DNA from: Polynucleobacter sp. MWH-CaK5
GTDB taxonomy: Bacteria > Pseudomonadota > Gammaproteobacteria > Burkholderiales > Burkholderiaceae
DNA: 64,000 bases
Assembly: GCF_018687615.1 (NCBI RefSeq)
Contig: NZ_CP061299.1
Coordinates: 558,001 to 622,000, forward strand
Direction of reading: 5' to 3'
The notes under the pieces are model-generated. The model was not told where the DNA came from. It ran no database searches and was given only the letters and a program-made list of their open reading frames with translations. Shown piece after piece: positions 57,456-64,000 of the stretch. The number at the start of each line of letters is the position of its first letter. Position 1 is the stretch's first letter. The translations under genes were made by a program, and so were the position numbers.

Positions 57456-58067
57456 TTACTCCAAACGGAAAATATAAGGTTGTATAGCCGTTACTTTAAT
57501 CGCTTTACCAAATTCTATAAAGGGTTTGCAACGCACGCGCATGCCTGCATCGAGTGCAGCTTGATCTAAGCGATGAATGCCACTGCTTTGTGCAAGGGCT
57601 ACTTTTTCAACAGCGCCAGATTCATTGATGAATAAACGCACCAATGTTTTACCTTCTTCACCCATGCGTCTCGATAGGTTTGGGTAAAAGGGCTCTGGAA
57701 CGCTGCATTGAGCTTGGCTGATGGAAACTGTTTTGGGGTCACCGGTGCTGCTGCCACCTAAGCTAGAAGCTGGTAATGAGGATTCTTGGTTTGGTGGTGT
57801 GAAGCTGCCCGTGGTTGTAGTGATGGGGGTGGGAGTGGCTTCCACTTTCTTTTTTTCAACTGGTTTGACTGGGGTTGGTCGAGGCACCGTTGATTTTTCT
57901 TTTTGAGGATTTGCATCCAATAAATTAGCAACAACTGTATCACCCATGTTTGACGCAGATTTTGTTCGATCCATCCCTGACTGAAATCCAACAATCAGTA
58001 ATAAATGCATGAACACCACAAATGCAGCGATCTTATTTGCAAGGATCCAAGTTCTTAGGCTCTGCAT
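57456..58067 (-). CDS. tonB: TonB protein
   Basis: A 203-residue protein with an N-terminal anchor (IAAFVVFMHLLLIVGF), a Pro/Lys/Thr-rich linker (RPTPVKPVEKKKVEATPTP) and a C-terminal TonB domain (EPFYPNLSRRMGEEGKTLVR; SSGIHRLDQAALDAGMRVRC). Two cysteines in the domain (CSVPEP, RCKPF) could form a disulfide. It follows murI by 17 bases. Confidence 0.92.
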   Translation of the reverse strand: MQSLRTWILANKIAAFVVFMHLLLIVGFQSGMDRTKSASNMGDTVVANLLDANPQKEKSTVPRPTPVKPVEKKKVEATPTPITTTTGSFTPPNQESSLPASSLGGSSTGDPKTVSISQAQCSVPEPFYPNLSRRMGEEGKTLVRLFINESGAVEKVALAQSSGIHRLDQAALDAGMRVRCKPFIEFGKAIKVTAIQPYIFRLE

Positions 58068-58084
58068 GATGATCTAAAACAGGG

Positions 58085-58897
58085 CTAAGAGATAAAGACT
58101 GTGGATGTTTGAACGCTGTGTTGCTCAAAGGCCGCAGGAATTAGTTGCTTGGCATTAGCCGATAGGGCTTCAGCATCCAATGTGGAATACAAATGAATGA
58201 TTCTTGGTGGAGCTGATTGCAACAGATGATGCTCTTCTAATTTACGACACAGTTGTTTAACCACAGCCTCGCTGGTATCGATAATTTCAACTTCAGGGCC
58301 AAGGATTTTTTTAATCAAAGGCGCTAAAAAAGGGTAGTGGGTACAACCCAAAACCAAAGTATCAATTTGAGCTGCTTGCATCGGTGCTAAGTGCTCGCGC
58401 AACAAGGCTTCTGTTTCTGCTGTATCCAAGGCTCCAGACTCAATCAATGGCACTAAGCCTAAACCAGCTTGAGTGATTAATTTGCAATCGTGATCAAGAC
58501 CTTCTAAGCCGTCTAAGAGCGCTTTGAATTTGTCACTTTTTAAAGTGTTCTGAGTCGCCAAAACACCGATCTTATGATTTTGACTTTTATGAACGGCTGG
58601 CTTCACCCCAGGCTCAATGCCAATGATCGGGATTGCAGGCATTTCATGTCGGATGTGGGCAATGGCTTCAGCAGTGGCCGTATTGCAAGCAATGATGAGT
58701 GCCTGGCATCCTTCGCGCACTAACCAGTGACACAAGTCCAAGCTTCTGGCTGCGACCCAGTCACTGGATTTCTCACCGTAAGGTGCGTTGGCTGAGTCAG
58801 CTAAATAAACGTAATGGTGCGAGGGCGCTTGGCGCAGGGCTTCGCTCAGGACGGTCAAACCACCGATGCCTGAATCAAAAACCCCAATCGTCGCCAA
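58085..58897 (-). CDS. murI: Glutamate racemase
   Basis: MurI (270 aa) makes D-glutamate for peptidoglycan. The two catalytic cysteines are in IIACNTATAEA and LGCTHYPFL, and the N-terminal IGVFDSGIGGLTVLSE is the family start. It is in a run with fum (28 bases upstream) and tonB. Confidence 0.97.
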   Translation of the reverse strand: MATIGVFDSGIGGLTVLSEALRQAPSHHYVYLADSANAPYGEKSSDWVAARSLDLCHWLVREGCQALIIACNTATAEAIAHIRHEMPAIPIIGIEPGVKPAVHKSQNHKIGVLATQNTLKSDKFKALLDGLEGLDHDCKLITQAGLGLVPLIESGALDTAETEALLREHLAPMQAAQIDTLVLGCTHYPFLAPLIKKILGPEVEIIDTSEAVVKQLCRKLEEHHLLQSAPPRIIHLYSTLDAEALSANAKQLIPAAFEQHSVQTSTVFIS

Positions 58898-58925
58898 GCT
58901 TGCTCGCTATCCTAAAAGAGTCGAC

Positions 58926-60446
58926 TTAAGCTTGAGCGACTGGAATTTTTCCAATCTTCGCTTGCCACTCTTTAGGGCCTGTGTTGTGCACAGAAGTACC
59001 GGTTGAATCAACCGCCACTGTCACAGGCATATCTTGAATGGTGAATTCGTAAATAGCTTCCATGCCTAAATCAGCAAAGCCAACCACTTTCGATTCTTTG
59101 ATTGCTTTTGATACCAAGTAAGCAGCGCCACCAACAGCCATTAAATAAGCAGATTTGTGTTTCTTGATTGCTTCAATTGCTACTGGGCCACGTTCTGCTT
59201 TACCCACCATTGAGATCAAGCCAGTTTCAGCCAGCATCATCTCGGTGAACTTGTCCATGCGCGTTGCTGTTGTTGGACCTGCAGGGCCAACCACTTCATT
59301 GCGCACTGGATCCACAGGACCCACGTAATAGATCACACGATTCTTGAAGTCGACTGGTAGCTTTTCGCCTTTGGCCAACATGTCGGCAATGCGCTTGTGA
59401 GCAGCGTCACGACCCGTCAACATCTTGCCGTTTAACAAGAGAGTTTGGCCTGGTTTCCAGCTGGCCACTTCCTCTGGTGTGAGTGTGTCTAGGTTAACGC
59501 GGGTTGATTTTTCTGTGTTCGGTGTCCAAGCAACATCAGGCCATTCTGAAATTGATGGAGGCGTTAATACAGCTGGGCCATCGCCGTGCAAATGGAAGTG
59601 CACGTGGCGTGTCGCTGCACAGTTAGGAATCATCGCCACAGGCAATGAAGCGGCATGTGTTGGGTAATCCATGATCTTCACATCAAGCACTGTTGTTAAA
59701 CCACCCAAGCCTTGCGCGCCAATGCCAAGAGCATTGACCTTGTCCATGATCTCTAAACGTAATTCTTCAATACGAGTTTTTGGACCGCGGGCAATTAATT
59801 CATGAATATCTACTGGAGCCATCAAAGACTCTTTGGCTAAAAGCATGGCTTTTTCTGGTGTGCCGCCAATGCCGATACCTAGAATGCCAGGAGGGCACCA
59901 ACCAGCACCCATGGTCGGCACAGTTTTAACCACCCAATCAACGATTGAGTCAGATGGGTTCAACATCACCATCTTGCTCTTGTTTTCTGAGCCACCACCT
60001 TTGGCCGCACAAATCACTTCAACGCCATCACCTTCAACGATTTCATAATGAATCACAGCTGGTGTGTTGTCTTTAGAGTTAGTACGCTTGCCAGCTGGAT
60101 CTAATAAAACTGATGCGCGTAATTTGTTGTCTGGATGGTTGTACGCACGGCGCACACCCTCATTGACCATTTCTGAAACGCTCATTTTGGCGTCCCATTT
60201 AACGTTCATGCCAACCTTCAAAAATACCACTGCAATACCAGTGTCTTGGCACATAGGACGCTTGCCTTCAGCGCACATACGGCTATTGGTCAAAATTTGG
60301 GCAATCGCATCCTTGGCAGCCGGGCTTTCCTCGCGCTCATAGGCTTTGCCTAGGGCCGTGATGTAATCCAAAGGGTGGTAGTAAGAAATGTACTGAAAAC
60401 CATCAGCGATGCTCTGAATAAAGTCGTCTTGGCGAATTGCACTCAT
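58926..60446 (-). CDS. fum: Class I fumarate hydratase (Fe-S)
   Basis: A 506-residue [4Fe-4S] fumarase of the FumA/FumB type, converting fumarate to malate in the TCA cycle. Both domains are in one chain: an alpha part (RPMCQDTGIAVVFLKVG; MGAGWCPPGILGIGIGG with cluster cysteines) and a beta part (VNLDTLTPEEVASWKPG; VVGPAGPTTATRMDKF). First gene of the minus-strand run. Oxygen-labile enzyme, in line with life at modest O2. Confidence 0.96.
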   Translation of the reverse strand: MSAIRQDDFIQSIADGFQYISYYHPLDYITALGKAYEREESPAAKDAIAQILTNSRMCAEGKRPMCQDTGIAVVFLKVGMNVKWDAKMSVSEMVNEGVRRAYNHPDNKLRASVLLDPAGKRTNSKDNTPAVIHYEIVEGDGVEVICAAKGGGSENKSKMVMLNPSDSIVDWVVKTVPTMGAGWCPPGILGIGIGGTPEKAMLLAKESLMAPVDIHELIARGPKTRIEELRLEIMDKVNALGIGAQGLGGLTTVLDVKIMDYPTHAASLPVAMIPNCAATRHVHFHLHGDGPAVLTPPSISEWPDVAWTPNTEKSTRVNLDTLTPEEVASWKPGQTLLLNGKMLTGRDAAHKRIADMLAKGEKLPVDFKNRVIYYVGPVDPVRNEVVGPAGPTTATRMDKFTEMMLAETGLISMVGKAERGPVAIEAIKKHKSAYLMAVGGAAYLVSKAIKESKVVGFADLGMEAIYEFTIQDMPVTVAVDSTGTSVHNTGPKEWQAKIGKIPVAQA

Positions 60447-60680
60447 AATTTTTTTATAAAGGTTTGAAAGATAGCTATTTTACCTAGGGAAAGTGGCACT
60501 TTACAGATATCGTTTATATGTTTATCTTAAGTGTTTGAGGAAATAGGGCTGATATCCCTGTGGCCCCTAGGGGTAACCCTGATGAGGGCTAAAGTTTATG
60601 GCAGTTGTCAGTCAATTGTCAGTCCGCAAGCCTAATCTCGAAAATTGTCTAAAACACTGCCTAGAAAGTAGGAGAAAAGT
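60447..60680. other. Divergent regulatory region between fum and acs
   Basis: 234 bases without a gene. It holds the palindrome CCCCTAGGGG (60564-60573) and two direct copies of TTGTCAGTC (60605-60613 and 60616-60624) spaced 11 bases apart, one helical turn. These may be activator sites for acs. No clear sigma-70 promoter is certain. Confidence 0.5.
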
Positions 60681-62663
60681 ATGTCCGGTATGGAACAAAT
60701 GTTGGTAGAAAATCGTGTGTTTAACCCACCAAAAGCATTTGCTAAACAAGCAGCCATCACAAGCATGGATCAATACAAAGCGATGTGCAAAGCTTTTGAT
60801 AAAGATTTCAATGGTACTTGGGCACGTTTGGCAAAAGAAAACTTATTTTGGAAGAAGCCATTCACCAAAGTTTTGGATGAATCAAAGGCTCCTTTTTACA
60901 AGTGGTTCGAAGATGGTTTAACGAATGCTTCATATAACTGTATCGATCGCAATATCAAAAATGGCATGGCTAAGAAAACTGCCATCATTTTTGAAGCAGA
61001 CGGCGGTGAAGTTTCAAAAGTAACTTATCAAGAATTGCATGACCGTGTAGCAACGTTTGCTAATGGTTTGAAAAAACTAGGCATCAAAAAAGGTGACCGC
61101 GTTGTTATCTATATGTCGATGTCAATTGAAGGTGTTGTGGCGATGCAAGCTTGTGCTCGTATCGGTGCGACCCACTCAGTGGTGTTCGGCGGATTCTCAG
61201 CCAAATCATTGCAAGAGCGTATTGTGGACGTGGGCGCCGTGGCTTTGATCACAGCAGACCAACAATTACGCGGCGGTAAAGCATTGCCATTGAAGACCAT
61301 CGCTGATGAAGCTTTGGATTTGGGTGGTTGCGAGAAGCTCAAGCACGTGATTGTTTACAAGCGCACTGGTGGCGATGTGCCAATGAAGGCTGGTCGCGAC
61401 AAGTGGATGCATGACGTTTCTGCTGGTCAACCTAAAGTATGTGAGCCAGAGTGGGTGAGCGCAGAGCATCCTTTGTTCGTTCTTTACACATCAGGTTCAA
61501 CAGGTAAGCCAAAAGGCGTTCAGCACTCAACAGGTGGTTACTTGTTGTGGGCGATGTTGACAATGAAGTGGACATTCGATTTGCGCGACAGTGATGTGTT
61601 CTGGTGTACGGCTGATATCGGTTGGGTCACAGGACACAGCTATATCGCTTATGGTCCTTTGGCATGCGGTGGTACACAAATCGTTTTCGAAGGTGTGCCT
61701 ACTTATCCAAACGCCGGTCGTTTCTGGGAAATGATTCAGCGTCACAAGGTATCTATTTTCTACACAGCCCCTACAGCGATTCGTTCATTGATCAAGGCTT
61801 CTGATACAGATCCTACAGTTCATCCGAAGAAATACAACTTGAAGAGCTTGCGTATCTTGGGTTCTGTCGGTGAGCCAATCAATCCTGAAGCATGGATGTG
61901 GTACTACAAGAATATTGGTGGCGAGAAGTGTCCGATTGTGGATACCTTCTGGCAAACAGAAACTGGTGGTCACATGATCACGCCATTGCCAGGTGCAACC
62001 CCATTGGTTCCTGGTTCATGCACATTGCCATTGCCAGGCATCATGGCAGCGATTGTGGATGAGGCTGGTGGTGATATGCCTAATGGCCAAGGTGGTATTT
62101 TGGTTGTGAAGCGCCCATGGCCTTCAATGATTCGTAACATTTGGGGTGACCCAGAGCGCTTTAAGAAGAGCTACTTCCCGGAAGAGTTGGGTGGTACTTT
62201 GTACTTGGCGGGTGACGGCGCGATCCGTAACAAAGACACTGGTTACTTCACGATCACAGGTCGTATCGATGACGTGTTGAACGTTTCAGGTCACCGCATG
62301 GGCACGATGGAAATCGAATCATGCTTGGTTGCTAATCCATTGGTGGCTGAGGCTGCCGTGGTTGGTCGTCCAGACGACATGACTGGTGAAGCGATTGTGG
62401 CCTTCGTGGTGCTTAAAGGTAAGCGCCCAACAGGTGACGATGCGAAAAAGATTGCAACAGACTTGCGTAACTGGGTAGGTAAAGAGATTGGCCCAATCGC
62501 CAAGCCAAAAGAAATTCGTTTTGGTGATAACTTACCTAAGACACGTTCAGGCAAGATCATGCGTCGTTTATTGCGTGTTTTGGCAAAAGGTGAAGAAATC
62601 ACTCAAGACACTTCAACGCTTGAAAATCCAGCGATCTTGGAGCAGCTCAAGCACGCTATTTAA
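60681..62663 (+). CDS. acs: Acetyl-CoA synthetase
   Basis: Acs (660 aa, the usual length) activates acetate with ATP and CoA. Signature motifs: [18 protein letters not shown] (P-loop), [38 protein letters not shown] and the C-terminal [14 protein letters not shown] with the Lys that is acetylated in regulation. GTAGGAG precedes the ATG. A symporter that may bring in acetate follows. It would also use acetate released by phosphonoacetate hydrolase. Confidence 0.97.
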   Translation: MSGMEQMLVENRVFNPPKAFAKQAAITSMDQYKAMCKAFDKDFNGTWARLAKENLFWKKPFTKVLDESKAPFYKWFEDGLTNASYNCIDRNIKNGMAKKTAIIFEADGGEVSKVTYQELHDRVATFANGLKKLGIKKGDRVVIYMSMSIEGVVAMQACARIGATHSVVFGGFSAKSLQERIVDVGAVALITADQQLRGGKALPLKTIADEALDLGGCEKLKHVIVYKRTGGDVPMKAGRDKWMHDVSAGQPKVCEPEWVSAEHPLFVLYTSGSTGKPKGVQHSTGGYLLWAMLTMKWTFDLRDSDVFWCTADIGWVTGHSYIAYGPLACGGTQIVFEGVPTYPNAGRFWEMIQRHKVSIFYTAPTAIRSLIKASDTDPTVHPKKYNLKSLRILGSVGEPINPEAWMWYYKNIGGEKCPIVDTFWQTETGGHMITPLPGATPLVPGSCTLPLPGIMAAIVDEAGGDMPNGQGGILVVKRPWPSMIRNIWGDPERFKKSYFPEELGGTLYLAGDGAIRNKDTGYFTITGRIDDVLNVSGHRMGTMEIESCLVANPLVAEAAVVGRPDDMTGEAIVAFVVLKGKRPTGDDAKKIATDLRNWVGKEIGPIAKPKEIRFGDNLPKTRSGKIMRRLLRVLAKGEEITQDTSTLENPAILEQLKHAI

Positions 62664-62696
62664 GTTTCCTTGACTAGCATCATCTTGTAGTAATTA

Positions 62697-62730
62697 AGGC
62701 CGGTTACCTAACAGTACCGGCCTATTTTCT
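62697..62730 (+). terminator. Terminator of acs
   Basis: AGGCCGGT (62697-62704) pairs with ACCGGCCT (62716-62723), followed by ATTTTCTT. Confidence 0.85.
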
Positions 62731-62753
62731 TAGGTCTGAGTCATAATCTGCAT

Positions 62754-64000
62754 ATGGAGATTCGGTCTGAATCAAAAAAGATAGGTTTTTACTACTTGCT
62801 GTTCACGGCAGGTTTTTTGCTATTTGTTTACTTCTTAGGTTTGCTTGAGCAGACCAGTGGCTCAGGTATTTGGCTGGGCTATGTTTTCTTATTTGTAACC
62901 ATTGCTATTTATGCCAGCATTGGACTCATTTCCCGCACCTCTGATATCGGTGATTACTATGTCGCTGGCCGCAAGATACCCGCCATTTTTAACGGTATGG
63001 CAACCGCTGCAGATTGGATGAGTGCTGCCACCTTCATTGGCTTGGTCGGTATTTTGTTCAGCTCTGGATATAAGGGTCTCGCATTCATTGTTGGTTGGAC
63101 GGGTGGCTTTTGTTTGGTGGCGATGTTAATAGCCCCATACATTCGTAAGTTTGGCTCCTACACCATCCCAGATTTCTTATCGATACGCTACAGTCAAGGC
63201 AAAGAGGGTGGCAGTAAAGCCGTCAGAGTTGTGGCGGTTGGTGCAACCATCATTTGTTCATTTGTTTATTTGGTGGCTCAAATTCAAGGCGTTGGTTTGA
63301 TTGTCAATCGTTTCATTGGCGTTGAATTTGGGGTGGGCGTCTTCTTTGGTTTGGCAGGTATCTTGGTCTGCTCTTTCTTGGGTGGAATGCGAGCAGTGAC
63401 CTGGACTCAGGTGGCTCAGTACATCATTTTCATGATTGCCTTGCTCTTGCCATTGAGCATGATCTCCTACAAAAAGCACAATTCAATTTTTCCTCAGGCA
63501 AGCTATGGCAAAGTACTTGAGGAAATTGAGTTTCACGAAAAAGACTTCGAAGTTACTGCAGAAGAGAAGAAGGTTCGTGATTACTATTTAAAGCAATCAA
63601 TGCTTTTAGACAAAAAAATAAAAGCATTACCAGACTCCTATTTTGAAGGCAAAAAAGAAGCTGAGAGGAAGTTGCAAGAAGCGCGTACCAGCCAGATTCC
63701 TCTCAAAGAATTGAAGGCCCTTGAAAAGAGATTCAATGAGTTCCCCAAAGATCCTGGCAGTGCTTATGAGCTTTGGCAGACTCAGAAAAAAGATGCCCAG
63801 CTCAAAAGTCAAACGGCCATTCCATCGATGGACCCATCATCCAGTAAGGGTGTGGGCGATTCCAGCCTCGATCAGTTGAATTTTGTTCTTCTTATTTTTT
63901 GCTTGATGTTTGGTACGGCCAGCCTGCCTCATATCTTGACGCGTTATTACACGACCACCGGCGTATCAGCAACGCGCTATTCAGTTTTTTGGACTTTGCT
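62754..64000 (+). CDS. Sodium:solute symporter (VC_2705/ActP-like), 3' end outside window
   Basis: The frame is open from ATG 62754 to the window end (415 codons seen). An SSS-family permease: DIGDYYVAGRKIPAIFNGMA and TAADWMSAATFIGLVGIL are the conserved first sodium-site helices, and GGMRAVTWTQVAQYIIF follows. After that, about residues 240-370, lies a charged, coiled-coil-like insertion (EKDFEVTAEEKKVRDYYLKQ ...) before the next helix FVLLIFCLMFGTASLPHIL, typical of the VC_2705 subgroup. Position after acs suggests acetate or another short carboxylate. Ribosome site weak. Confidence 0.9.
   Translation, partial: MEIRSESKKIGFYYLLFTAGFLLFVYFLGLLEQTSGSGIWLGYVFLFVTIAIYASIGLISRTSDIGDYYVAGRKIPAIFNGMATAADWMSAATFIGLVGILFSSGYKGLAFIVGWTGGFCLVAMLIAPYIRKFGSYTIPDFLSIRYSQGKEGGSKAVRVVAVGATIICSFVYLVAQIQGVGLIVNRFIGVEFGVGVFFGLAGILVCSFLGGMRAVTWTQVAQYIIFMIALLLPLSMISYKKHNSIFPQASYGKVLEEIEFHEKDFEVTAEEKKVRDYYLKQSMLLDKKIKALPDSYFEGKKEAERKLQEARTSQIPLKELKALEKRFNEFPKDPGSAYELWQTQKKDAQLKSQTAIPSMDPSSSKGVGDSSLDQLNFVLLIFCLMFGTASLPHILTRYYTTTGVSATRYSVFWTL

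Noticed and set aside
60484..60510. Sigma-54 promoter upstream of acs (TGGCAC present)
   Set aside because: The -12 GC element is missing at the required spacing.

Overview
The window reads as a chromosome segment of a freshwater-type betaproteobacterium of the order Burkholderiales, most like Polynucleobacter or a close relative. Supporting signs are moderate-to-low GC, an earP-efp pair whose EF-P carries Arg32 (the rhamnosylated form), the order efp/earP/uvrC/pgsA/tRNA-Gly/tRNA-Cys, a tonB-exbB-exbD cluster beside murI, Tat-exported TRAP binding proteins and a class I fumarase. The genus is an inference; no rRNA gene is present.

Region by region. 1-7343: housekeeping genes (nagZ end, two half-size YeeE/YedE sulfur transport proteins behind a palindromic operator, efp, earP, uvrC, an orphan antitoxin with a toxin stub, pgsA, tRNA-Gly, tRNA-Cys). 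7300-15927: an 8.6 kb islet bounded by a 44-bp perfect direct repeat of the tRNA-Cys 3' half. It carries a phosphonate catabolism cassette: a DMT permease, a LysR regulator, PhnD, PhnC, a frameshifted PhnE, an iron alcohol dehydrogenase, phosphonoacetate hydrolase and phosphonoacetaldehyde dehydrogenase. No integrase is visible. 16-20.4 kb: a DsbA/FrnE-like oxidoreductase, a three-gene cytochrome set (SHP-like c-type, diheme c-type, b561), a FemAB-like acyltransferase and a lipoprotein.

20.4-38.5 kb: a complete Calvin-Benson-Bassham locus. Form II RuBisCO (cbbM) with its activase pair cbbQ/cbbO is on the minus strand. CbbR lies next, and a long plus-strand operon cbbF-cbbP-tkt-cbbZ-pgk-cbbA-cbbY-gap-ppc-rpe follows. 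RuBisCO, FBPase, phosphoribulokinase, transketolase, PGK, aldolase, GAPDH and ribulose-phosphate epimerase cover the cycle except for triose-phosphate isomerase and ribose-5-phosphate isomerase. Two phosphatases (CbbZ, CbbY) remove 2-phosphoglycolate and xylulose bisphosphate, and PEP carboxylase sits inside the operon.

38.5-51.1 kb: an SOS region (LexA box, umuD, umuC, HNH nuclease), several hypothetical membrane and zinc-ribbon proteins, an MHS transporter, small unannotated genes, a low-Mr phosphatase, a MOSC protein, hydroxypyruvate isomerase, a 2OG-Fe(II) dioxygenase, and a penicillin-acylase-type hydrolase with a phosphohistidine phosphatase. 51.2-55 kb: a TRAP transporter. 55.1-56.3 kb: tRNA-Leu(UAA), a PLD-type nuclease and two tiny conserved proteins. 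56.3-60.4 kb: a minus-strand run fum-murI-tonB-exbB-exbD. 60.7-64 kb: acetyl-CoA synthetase and a sodium:solute symporter cut by the window end.

Taken together the genes describe a mixotroph. It can fix CO2 through form II RuBisCO, possibly with energy from reduced sulfur, and it also imports organic acids (TRAP, acetate/Acs, symporter) and may harvest phosphorus from phosphonates.
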